A stretch of DNA of 5,272 nucleotides from Candidatus Omnitrophota bacterium. GTDB lineage: Bacteria > Omnitrophota > Gorgyraeia > Gygaellales > UBA12090. This document shows, piece after piece, positions 1 through 5,272 of this stretch. The DNA lies in NCBI GenBank assembly GCA_003510525.1, contig DOMD01000026.1, positions 1,772 to 7,043 on the forward strand. The letters run 5' to 3'. Under the pieces are notes generated by a model, which saw only the letters and a list, made by a program, of their open reading frames with translations, did not search any database and was not told where the DNA came from. Position 1 is the first letter of the stretch; every line of letters starts with the position of its first letter. The position numbers and the translations under genes were made by a program.

Positions 1-2196
1 GATAATCAGCTTGCCGGGTTTAGGAGTAAGCGCGGGGGCTGTTTCTTGATTTTGAGCGGGAGTTTGAGTATCCTGGTTTGGCCACTGGGGAATAGATTGA
101 AAGGTATCGCTGAAATCCCCTTCTAACATTACGGCTAAGGGAAACGCGCCCTCGGGATTGCTTTTAGGGAAGGTCAAGAGCTCTTTTTTTAGATTGGAGC
201 CGTCGGATGGCGCCTTCCAGCTTCTTTTGCTTGAGCTAAACATCAGGGTTTCTTTTAGATTCGCGGTTTTTAAGGCGTCCGGAGAGATTTCCAGGGCTGA
301 GCCCCACATAAAAAAGAGCGACGGCAGGCGGTTCATCAGAGGCATATCTGGACGCATCATTTCATTGGTTACTAATATCTGATTAGGCACCTTGATCGGC
401 ATAGATAAGGCGAAGGGGCCGACCCGCTGGCCGGTGGTAACTTCGATTATCTGACTGCTTTCATCCATCAGCATTTCATCGTTAATCTTGACTCCCCATT
501 TTTGAATCAGCCGGTTGATATCCAAATCCGCCTTTTTAGGGCTGATCTCTATCCCTTGAGTACCTCCGCTTTGAAACGCGTATTCAAAGCCCTGGGCAGC
601 GATCAGGACCGCGCCTCCCTGAGTCAGGAATTTGTTGATTTCATAAAGCTGTCTGTCGTCAAGCTTCCCGGGGTTAAGGATTAACAGGGTGTTCAGGTCG
701 CCGGTAATCGGGTCGTCTTTAGTCAGGTTGATTCGTTTCACATTGTAGCCGTTATTACGCATCAGAGGGATAACGGTTTTATATTCATCCTCGTAGCGGC
801 TTTCCGACTCTGCCATCCCTTGGATAAGGCGGCTTATCTCCGGGCTTAGCCCCTCGTTTTTAAGAGGAGAGAAAAGGGCGATATTGGGTTTTTTCTCCCG
901 GGTTAATTTAGCGATTCTGGAGAGTATGAGATACTCCAGATCCGGGATGTCCCGGGGAGTAAGCCGGGGGAGAATCTCTTCATTTTTTTCTTTATAGGCG
1001 ATGGTAATGGCCGAGTAAATCAGTTTGAGGCCAACCTCGTCCTTATCAATGCTTTCTACCTGGAAAGGAAGCACGCCTTTGTCCTGGAGTTTTTTCTCTA
1101 ATGAGCCGGTTGTGTCTGAAGATTCTCCCGGGTTCTGATTTTGTTCTATCAGATTTGAGGCTTCGATATGAAAGATTTTGTAATTAAACTTGTTATTAGA
1201 GATGATTTTTAGTTCTTCGAGCTTCCCGGAAATATCCTGCTCTATGGTTTTAAGCGCGGTGGGCATTTTATCCTGAGGGCTGATGTAGAGGCTTAAATAA
1301 ACCGGCACCTTCAGCTCTCCGAGCATCTTCCGGGAAACTAAAGAGGTGGTATAGATTTTAGTCTCGGTAATATCAAATCTTCCTAAGCGCAGGTCGTGGA
1401 TCAGCCAGTTAAAGATGATGAGGCCGAGAATAGACACAATTACGCTCAAGCTAAATACCGCCTTGGCCTTGGGCCTGAGCCGGCCCTCAAAATAAAAACC
1501 ATTGAGGATGAGGAATACGGATATTGCCGCGGTAAAATAGAGGATGTCTTTAATGCTGATAACGCCCTTGCTGAAGCTGATTGTATGGCTGGCGGTGCCT
1601 ATATAATTTTTGATAAATGTTCCCCAGCCCCCAATCCAGCCGTCAATAAAGGCGGCAAAAAAGTCTGTGCCTAAGAAGAAAAAAAGAAAACAGCTTAAGG
1701 TGGTAAGCACAAAGGCGACAATCTGCTCTTTGGTAAGCCCGGAAATGAATATTCCTATAGCAAGAAAAAGCGCTCCGGTAAGAAATGAGCCTAGATAGCC
1801 GCCGATAATCGCTCCGCTATCGGGTGAGCCGGCGGCAAATAAAATTATCGGGATGGTTATGGTGCTTAAAAGTGTCAGAGAATAAAATATCAGGCTGGCT
1901 AAGAATTTCCCCAAAACCAACTCCCGCGGCCTCATCGGAAAGGTCATCAGGAGCTCAAAGGTATTCTCTTTCTTATCCTCGGCCCACAGCCGCATAGTGA
2001 CGGCCGGGATAAAAACAAAGAGGATAGTGGGCAGGCTGTCAAAATAAAGCCGCATATCGGCCCTTCCCATAAGAAAGAAGCGGGTCATAAATAATCCGTT
2101 ATTGATGGCCAGGAATACAATCAGGTAGATATAGGCGATACCGGAGTTGAAATATGAGTTAAGTTCCCTTTTAAGAATAGTCCAGATGTTTCTCAT
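1..2196 (-). CDS. Fused ABC-2 permease / GldG-like auxiliary protein (3' end outside window)
   Basis: Membrane subunit of an ABC exporter, fused to a GldG-type (ABC_transp_aux) domain expected outside the cytoplasm. The frame is open for 732 residues from the ATG at 2196 to the left edge, so the C-terminus is missing. Residues 1-270 form the GldF/NatB-like permease, with hydrophobic segments near 19-37, 54-70, 94-121, 134-152, 158-176, 213-232 and 248-265. Family-like stretches are RLWAEDKKENTFELL (69-83) and GSPDSGAIIGGYLG (123-136). Residues about 273-732 are GldG-like: YLSLYISP, PNIALFSPLK (437-446), the LNPGKL...FLTQGGAVLI segment (507-532), LPSLFFMWG (624-632) and GAFPLAVMLEG (683-693). 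A Pro/Gln/Thr-rich linker (about 702-727) precedes GKLII, where such proteins usually continue into a VGDSDF-like segment. In gliding Bacteroidetes GldF and GldG are separate proteins, so this is a fusion. Start chosen from the ATGA overlap with the ATPase gene. The exported substrate is unknown. Confidence 0.88.
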   Translation of the reverse strand, partial: MRNIWTILKRELNSYFNSGIAYIYLIVFLAINNGLFMTRFFLMGRADMRLYFDSLPTILFVFIPAVTMRLWAEDKKENTFELLMTFPMRPRELVLGKFLASLIFYSLTLLSTITIPIILFAAGSPDSGAIIGGYLGSFLTGALFLAIGIFISGLTKEQIVAFVLTTLSCFLFFFLGTDFFAAFIDGWIGGWGTFIKNYIGTASHTISFSKGVISIKDILYFTAAISVFLILNGFYFEGRLRPKAKAVFSLSVIVSILGLIIFNWLIHDLRLGRFDITETKIYTTSLVSRKMLGELKVPVYLSLYISPQDKMPTALKTIEQDISGKLEELKIISNNKFNYKIFHIEASNLIEQNQNPGESSDTTGSLEKKLQDKGVLPFQVESIDKDEVGLKLIYSAITIAYKEKNEEILPRLTPRDIPDLEYLILSRIAKLTREKKPNIALFSPLKNEGLSPEISRLIQGMAESESRYEDEYKTVIPLMRNNGYNVKRINLTKDDPITGDLNTLLILNPGKLDDRQLYEINKFLTQGGAVLIAAQGFEYAFQSGGTQGIEISPKKADLDINRLIQKWGVKINDEMLMDESSQIIEVTTGQRVGPFALSMPIKVPNQILVTNEMMRPDMPLMNRLPSLFFMWGSALEISPDALKTANLKETLMFSSSKRSWKAPSDGSNLKKELLTFPKSNPEGAFPLAVMLEGDFSDTFQSIPQWPNQDTQTPAQNQETAPALTPKPGKLII
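2193..2196 (-). promoter_or_regulatory. ATGA stop/start overlap coupling ATPase and permease
   Basis: On the minus strand the ATPase stop TGA (2195-2193) overlaps the permease ATG (2196-2194) in the tetramer ATGA. No purine-rich Shine-Dalgarno sequence lies in the 20 bases before the ATG (it reads AGCGCCTAAACAATC). Such overlaps usually support termination-reinitiation, which would keep ATPase and permease synthesis in step. The overlap is seen directly. The coupling is inferred. Confidence 0.8.
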
Positions 2197-3140
2197 GATT
2201 GTTTAGGCGCTGTTTTTTTAAAAAGCCCCAGGAAAACCTCCTCCAGAGAAGGCTCTTGAGGGGAGAGTTCTTTAAGTGTCCAGTTCTTCTCTTTCACCAC
2301 CTGATTAATTGCCCGGAGGAATTCTTCGCCGGACTTTGCCCGGCATTGAAATCTTACCGTATGCAAAGCCTCTTCAATAAAACTGAAGCTTTCCAGCGCG
2401 GCTATTGTTTTAAACGCGGATTCTATTTCCTGGCGATTTGCCTGGATGGAGACCAGGAAGTTATTATTGACGCTTTTGCCTTTTTTTAGCTCATTCACTG
2501 TGCCCTGGGCAATAATCTGCCCCTGGTCAATTATTAAGAGCCGGTCAGAAACCGCCGATGCCTCTTGCAGGATGTGGGTGGAGAAGATTATGGTCTTTTC
2601 CCGGGCTAAGTCCCGGATGAGTTTACGGATGCCGATAATCTGCATTGGGTCAAGACCGGAGGTGGGTTCATCCAGGATTATTACCTGGGGGTCATGGATA
2701 AGGGCCTGAGCCAGGCCTACCCTTTGCCGGTAGCCTAAGGATAATTCAAAAATCGTATGTTTGTAGACCTTGCGGATTTGGGTGGCTTCGATTACCCATT
2801 CTTTTCTTTCTTTAAGTTTTATCGAGGAAAGGCCCCGCGAGCGCCCCACGAAATCCAGGTATTCGTCTACCCGCATATCTATGTAGAGAGGAGGGTTTTC
2901 CGGAAGATAGCCAAGCATCCTTCTTGCCGCCAGGGGGTTTTCGGTGATATCGTAGCCGCAGATTGAGGCTGTTCCTTTACTGGGGTAGATAAAGGTGGTC
3001 AGGATGCGCATCAGGGTAGTCTTGCCCGCGCCGTTAGGGCCAAGCAAACCGATGATTTCTCTTTCATTAGCCCGGAAAGAAACATTATTCAAGGCGCAGG
3101 TGGCGCCGTAACGCATAGTAAGATTTTTGGCTTCTATCAT
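2193..3140 (-). CDS. ABC transporter ATPase, GldA/NatA-like
   Basis: Cytoplasmic ATP-hydrolysing subunit that should energise the permease encoded next to it. The 315-residue protein has every nucleotide-binding motif in order: Walker A GPNGAGKTT (34-42), Q-loop region GYLPE (77-81, with Glu in the usual Gln place, as is common in this subfamily), signature LSLGYRQR (133-140), Walker B VIILDEPTSGLD (153-164, catalytic E158), and H-loop STH (H189). The last about 95 residues form the C-terminal extension typical of ATPases of ABC-2 exporters (DUF4162-like). The length is normal for the family. The ATG at 3140 gives the expected MIEAKNLTMRYG opening. It has no clear ribosome binding site. It is the first gene of a two-gene operon, with a good promoter about 40 bases upstream. 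GldA belongs to the Bacteroidetes gliding set, but homologues occur widely in non-gliding bacteria, so motility is not implied. Confidence 0.95.
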   Translation of the reverse strand: MIEAKNLTMRYGATCALNNVSFRANEREIIGLLGPNGAGKTTLMRILTTFIYPSKGTASICGYDITENPLAARRMLGYLPENPPLYIDMRVDEYLDFVGRSRGLSSIKLKERKEWVIEATQIRKVYKHTIFELSLGYRQRVGLAQALIHDPQVIILDEPTSGLDPMQIIGIRKLIRDLAREKTIIFSTHILQEASAVSDRLLIIDQGQIIAQGTVNELKKGKSVNNNFLVSIQANRQEIESAFKTIAALESFSFIEEALHTVRFQCRAKSGEEFLRAINQVVKEKNWTLKELSPQEPSLEEVFLGLFKKTAPKQS

Positions 3141-3187
3141 TAGAAAGGTTTATAGTTTATGGTGTAAAGAGTAGATAGCTAAAGTAA

Positions 3188-3215
3188 ATTTTAATAAAAA
3201 TTTTAAACTTGTCAA
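3188..3215 (-). promoter_or_regulatory. Sigma70-type promoter of the ABC exporter operon
   Basis: Reading the minus strand, a perfect -35 TTGACA (3215-3210) is followed by a 16-base AT-rich spacer and a -10 TAAAAT (3193-3188, five of six consensus bases). Transcription would start near the A at 3180, giving a leader of about 40 nucleotides before the ATPase ATG at 3140. The leader contains no Shine-Dalgarno-like purine run. A second -10-like TATAAA (3154-3149), 8 bases before the ATG, lacks a matching -35. Confidence 0.65.
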
Positions 3216-3232
3216 GAAAAATCAACAGTTTG

Positions 3233-3262
3233 GCTGAAAGCGGAAAGCTGATAGCCGACAGC
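3233..3262. repeat. Degenerate heptamer tandem repeat, consensus GCTGAWA
   Basis: Four consecutive 7-base units, GCTGAAA, GCGGAAA, GCTGATA and GCCGACA, plus a trailing GC, fill the gap between the ispH stop and the ABC operon promoter. Each unit differs from GCTGAWA at no more than two positions, and positions 1, 2, 4, 5 and 7 are identical in all four. It resembles in style the short heptanucleotide tandem repeats (STRRs) of cyanobacteria. It lies outside any gene, and no function can be assigned from one copy. Confidence 0.6.
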
Positions 3263-3282
3263 AAATTGTAATAAACCAATCC

Positions 3283-4128
3283 TTACGCTGTTATTTTTTG
3301 AATATGTTTTTTTACTTCTTGAATAGTTTTATCCGGAGTAGAAGCCCCGGCGGTGATTCCCACGGATTCTACACCTTTAAACCAATCTTTCTTAATATCA
3401 GCGCTGGATTTTACCCAGTAAGAGCTCCGGTTAATGGATTTAGCGATTTCATAGAGCCTTTTGGTATTCGCGCTGGTTTTTGAGCCGATAACTATGATAC
3501 AGTCATTTTTCTTGGGCAGGGTTTTTATTTCATCTTGCTTTAGGCGGGTGGGGGAGCAGATGGTGTTATGGAATTCTAAGTCCGGGATACGCTTTTTTAG
3601 AATGTCCTGCATTTTTAGTACTTTTTCTAAATTTTGAGTAGACTGCACCACTACCGCCAGTTTCTTTAAGTTTGGGGGTATTTTTTTCTCAATATCCGCG
3701 ATATTCTCTAAGACGATCGCCTTGTGTTGGATTTGGCCGACGATGCCCTGGACCTCGTCGTGATTATAGTCTCCGATAACCGCGATGCGGTATCCTTTTT
3801 CGTCCATATCCCTGACCACCTTATGGATTTCTTTGACCATCGGGCAGGTAGCATCTATTACCTCTAATCCTAAGCTGTCCGCCTTTTCTATTGTTTTCCG
3901 GGCACTGCCGTGGGCGCGGATGAGCAGAGATGAGCCGCCTTGTATTCGGGAGATGTTTTTTATCTTTTTTATCCCGGCGGATTCAATATCCCTGACCACA
4001 TTTTCATTATGCACAATATCGCCCAGCATATACACCGGCTCTTTTTTCTTTGTGCTTATCCTGGCAATATCAATCGCCCGCTTTACCCCAAAACAAAACC
4101 CCGCGTTTTTGGCGACCGTGATTTTCAT
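3283..4128 (-). CDS. ispH: 4-hydroxy-3-methylbut-2-enyl diphosphate reductase (IspH/LytB)
   Basis: Last enzyme of the MEP (non-mevalonate) isoprenoid pathway. It reduces HMBPP to IPP and DMAPP with a [4Fe-4S] cluster in the cytosol. With the ATG at 4128 the protein has 281 residues and opens MKITVAKNAGFCFGVKRA. The three cluster cysteines are C12 (GFCFGV), C95 (DATCPMV) and C191 (TICSPT). The substrate-binding and catalytic set is complete: H40, H73 (RAHGS), H123 and E125 (HDEV), T164 (QST), S219 and N221 (GSKTSANTKRL), S263 (GASTPD). It is a single-domain IspH without the S1 domains found fused in some Firmicutes. An in-frame ATG at 4140 would add four residues, but it lies inside the predicted -10 element, and the family alignment (C12, as in E. 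coli) favours 4128. It diverges from the thioesterase gene. No convincing terminator is seen after the stop. The presence of ispH implies that the organism makes isoprenoids by the MEP route. Confidence 0.95.
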   Translation of the reverse strand: MKITVAKNAGFCFGVKRAIDIARISTKKKEPVYMLGDIVHNENVVRDIESAGIKKIKNISRIQGGSSLLIRAHGSARKTIEKADSLGLEVIDATCPMVKEIHKVVRDMDEKGYRIAVIGDYNHDEVQGIVGQIQHKAIVLENIADIEKKIPPNLKKLAVVVQSTQNLEKVLKMQDILKKRIPDLEFHNTICSPTRLKQDEIKTLPKKNDCIIVIGSKTSANTKRLYEIAKSINRSSYWVKSSADIKKDWFKGVESVGITAGASTPDKTIQEVKKHIQKITA

Positions 4129-4135
4129 AACTTCT

Positions 4136-4164
4136 ATCATAGCAAGTAATTATTTCATTGGCAA
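4136..4164 (-). promoter_or_regulatory. ispH promoter, predicted leaderless start
   Basis: Minus strand: -35 TTGCCA (4164-4159, five of six), spacer of 17 bases, -10 TATGAT (4141-4136, five of six). Exactly 7 bases separate the -10 from the ATG at 4128, so the predicted start of transcription (about 4129-4128) falls on or next to the start codon. No Shine-Dalgarno sequence is present. The -35 overlaps the -35 of the opposite promoter by five bases. Confidence 0.6.
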
Positions 4165-4186
4165 TAGCTAAAATAAATGTTATAAT
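4158..4186 (+). promoter_or_regulatory. Thioesterase gene promoter, predicted leaderless start
   Basis: Plus strand: -35 TTGGCA (4158-4163, five of six), 17-base spacer, perfect -10 TATAAT (4181-4186). Seven bases separate it from the ATG at 4194, so transcription should begin at about 4193-4194, giving an mRNA without a leader. It mirrors the ispH promoter in both spacer and -10-to-ATG distance, and the two -35 hexamers overlap on opposite strands. Confidence 0.7.
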
Positions 4187-4193
4187 TTTACTT

Positions 4194-4670
4194 ATGTTAA
4201 AGAAGACCGTTGCCGATTCCACGGCGATTTTATCCGAGGTAATGATGCCCTTGCACGCTAACCATTACGGCAGTGTGCACGGCGGGACGATTTTAAAACT
4301 GGTTGATGAAGCGGCGTTCGTAGCCGCGACCAAACACGCCCGTAAAAATGTGGTCGTGGCCTCCATGGATAATATTGAATTCAAGCATCCGGTGGGCGTG
4401 GGGGATGTCCTGACTCTTAGGGCTTCGGTCTATCATGTGGGCCGGACCTCTATGGATGTGGAAGTAGAGATTGAAACGGAAAAGATTAAGCAGGGAAAGA
4501 TCCTTAAGGTGGGTTCGGCTTATTTAACTATGGTGGCCATGGATAAGAAAGGAAAGCCCGCGGAGGTTCCCCGCTTAATTCTCAAGACCAAAGAGGAAGT
4601 TGAAAAGAATAAGCAAATAAAGTTAAAAAGGCGAGAGCGGCTCGCGCGTTTTTCGAGAAATTATAAATAG
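4194..4670 (+). CDS. Hotdog-fold acyl-CoA thioesterase, YciA/ACOT-like
   Basis: Predicted cytosolic enzyme hydrolysing acyl-CoA thioesters to free acid and CoA. The 158-residue product is one hotdog domain. The active-site helix region runs PLHANHYGSVHGGTILKLVD, with N23, the H29-G30-G31 turn and the putative catalytic D38. It is followed by the strands ASMDNIEFKHPVGVGDVL (56-73) and VYHVGRTSMDVEVEI (79-93), which match the YciA/cytosolic acyl-CoA hydrolase group. These act as oligomers of hotdog dimers. The tail (131-158) is Lys/Arg-rich (LKRRERLARFSRNYK) and probably not part of the fold. The ATG at 4194 was chosen because a TTG at 4158 in the same frame lies in the -35 box and would add a hydrophobic, non-family extension (MAIAKINVIILL). 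The stop codon is the first three bases of a 26-base palindrome. Acyl chain specificity cannot be read from the sequence. Confidence 0.9.
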   Translation: MLKKTVADSTAILSEVMMPLHANHYGSVHGGTILKLVDEAAFVAATKHARKNVVVASMDNIEFKHPVGVGDVLTLRASVYHVGRTSMDVEVEIETEKIKQGKILKVGSAYLTMVAMDKKGKPAEVPRLILKTKEEVEKNKQIKLKRRERLARFSRNYK

Positions 4671-4693
4671 AGACGCAAAATTTTGCGTCTCTA
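4668..4693. repeat. Perfect 26-base palindrome overlapping the thioesterase stop
   Basis: The left arm TAGAGACGCAAAA (4668-4680) is followed directly by its exact reverse complement TTTTGCGTCTCTA (4681-4693), with no mismatch. As RNA it can fold into a hairpin of about 11 base pairs with an AAUU loop. No T-run follows, so it is not a classical intrinsic terminator, though it could protect or process the 3' end of the thioesterase mRNA. The left arm starts on the TAG stop codon. Similar GTAGAGACG...CGTCTCTAC palindromes are, as I recall, dispersed in other bacterial genomes such as cyanobacteria, which suggests a REP- or MITE-like element. Confidence 0.85.
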
Positions 4694-4706
4694 CATTGAC
4701 CTCCCG

Positions 4707-5272
4707 ATGGAGCATTGGAAAAAAATAAGCTTTCTGCCGCGGAAGGAATTAAGAGAACTTCAGAACAGAAAACTCCGCGATTTTATTTCCCGCCAGTTAT
4801 ATCCTTTTAGCCCCTATTACCGCAAATTATTCGACCGGCATAAGATCAAACCCCGCTACATCCGGACCGTTGAAGACCTAAAGCTTATTCCTTTTACCCA
4901 AAAAGAGGATTTTTTGCCTTCGGATGATTTTCCCAACCGCTTCCGGGATTTTATCCTTCAGCCGGATGAGGCCTCAATCAAGAAATACTGGCCAAAGAAT
5001 AAGCTGGTGTATCTGGCCTTGCTTAAAATTTTAAAAGGCTCAGAAGAGGTAAAAGAGCGCCTAAGTAAAGAATACCGCCCTATTTTTCTTACCGCTACCA
5101 CCGGCACCACCAAACAGCCGGTTTCTTTCTTGTATACCAAGTTCGATATTGATAATCTGCATATTTCCGGATACCGCCTGCTGGATGTCTTTGGGGTGAA
5201 GCAGGATTCCCGGGCAGTGAATCTTTTTCCTTACGCCCCGCATCTGGCCTTCTGGCAGACGGTCTTCGCGGC
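4707..5272 (+). CDS. PaaK/CapK-like adenylate-forming ligase (5' part only)
   Basis: N-terminal 188 residues of a protein related to phenylacetate-CoA ligase, which activates a carboxylic acid with ATP to an acyl-adenylate and usually passes it to CoA. Family members have about 430-460 residues, so more than half lies beyond the right edge. The N-terminal helix region is PaaK-like: KLRDFISRQLYPFSPYYRKLF (22-42, in part), then IRTVEDLKLIPFTQKEDF (52-69). The ATP-binding A3-type motif is TATTGTTKQPV (129-139), followed by YTKFDIDNL (143-151) and NLFPYAPHLAFW (172-183). Residues about 80-124 form an insert, rich in charged residues, not present in textbook PaaK. The ATG at 4707 lies 36 bases after the thioesterase stop and just past the palindrome. 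It has no Shine-Dalgarno sequence, and no promoter was found in the gap, so read-through from the thioesterase promoter is likely. The substrate is unknown. LuxE- or CapK-type roles are also possible. Confidence 0.82.
   Translation, partial: MEHWKKISFLPRKELRELQNRKLRDFISRQLYPFSPYYRKLFDRHKIKPRYIRTVEDLKLIPFTQKEDFLPSDDFPNRFRDFILQPDEASIKKYWPKNKLVYLALLKILKGSEEVKERLSKEYRPIFLTATTGTTKQPVSFLYTKFDIDNLHISGYRLLDVFGVKQDSRAVNLFPYAPHLAFWQTVFA

Noticed and set aside
158..1798. Open frames of 60-92 codons on the plus strand opposite the permease fusion
   Set aside because: They lie antisense to a continuous 732-codon coding frame with clear family motifs and show no recognisable protein features.
2898..2912. 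Glu instead of Gln in the ATPase Q-loop (GYLPE) as a defect
   Set aside because: The GYLPE form is common among functional GldA/NatA-type ATPases, and all other catalytic motifs are intact.
3186..3205. Direct repeat AAATTTTA (3186-3193 and 3198-3205) as a possible operator in the ABC operon promoter
   Set aside because: The region is almost entirely A and T, so such matches are expected. The repeat overlaps the -10 and spacer and shows no specific dyad.
3219..3282. Intrinsic terminator after ispH
   Set aside because: On the minus strand only short stems (CAG/CTG, GCTG/CAGC) with poor loops precede a weak T-run. No stable hairpin could be drawn.
4129..4140. In-frame ATG at 4140 as the ispH start
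   Set aside because: It lies within the -10 hexamer TATGAT. Starting at 4128 places the first cluster cysteine at residue 12, as in E. coli IspH.
3131..4140. The 10-mer CTTCTATCAT occurs at 3131-3140 and again at 4131-4140, exactly 1000 bases apart
   Set aside because: At 3131 it is the start of the ATPase (Met-Ile-Glu-Ala codons) and at 4131 the pre-start region of ispH. The similarity does not extend to either side, so it looks like chance.
4158..4193. In-frame TTG start giving the thioesterase 12 extra residues
   Set aside because: The TTG is the first part of the predicted -35 box, the added residues are hydrophobic and not family-like, and the ATG at 4194 fits the promoter and the family length.
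4696..4701. TTGACC as a -35 box for the ligase gene
   Set aside because: The bases 16-18 positions downstream are a poly-A stretch already inside the coding region, with no -10-like hexamer.

Overview
This window carries five protein-coding genes in two divergent groups. Moderate GC, AT-rich intergenic regions and no recognisable Shine-Dalgarno sequence at any of the five starts point to an uncultivated Gram-negative-type bacterium. The fused GldF-GldG transporter subunit, the MEP-pathway IspH and the PaaK-like ligase with a long insert would fit the candidate phylum Omnitrophota (OP3). That assignment is a recollection-based inference, not proven by the sequence.

Left part, minus strand (1-3140): a two-gene ABC export operon. 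The ATPase (GldA/NatA type, complete) is followed, through a 4-base ATGA stop/start overlap, by a large fusion protein. It joins an ABC-2 permease (about seven membrane segments) to a GldG-like extracytoplasmic domain and runs off the left edge after 732 residues without a stop. A TTGACA-16-TAAAAT promoter lies about 40 bases upstream of the ATPase. A short degenerate heptamer tandem repeat sits between this promoter and the end of ispH.

Centre (3283-4670): ispH (minus) and a hotdog-fold acyl-CoA thioesterase (plus) diverge from a 65-base gap. This gap is the most interesting part of the window. It holds two back-to-back sigma70-type promoters, each with a 17-base spacer, whose -35 hexamers overlap by five bases on opposite strands. 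Each -10 ends exactly 7 bases before the family-supported ATG, so both mRNAs are predicted to be leaderless and the two promoters should exclude each other.

Right part, plus strand (4668-5272): a perfect 26-base palindrome begins on the thioesterase stop codon. It is followed by the 5' portion of a PaaK/CapK-type adenylate-forming ligase, cut by the right edge. The thioesterase (acyl-CoA hydrolysis) and the ligase-like enzyme (carboxylate activation) may be co-transcribed, but the shared pathway cannot be read from the sequence. I found no RNA genes, CRISPR arrays, transposases or prophage genes.
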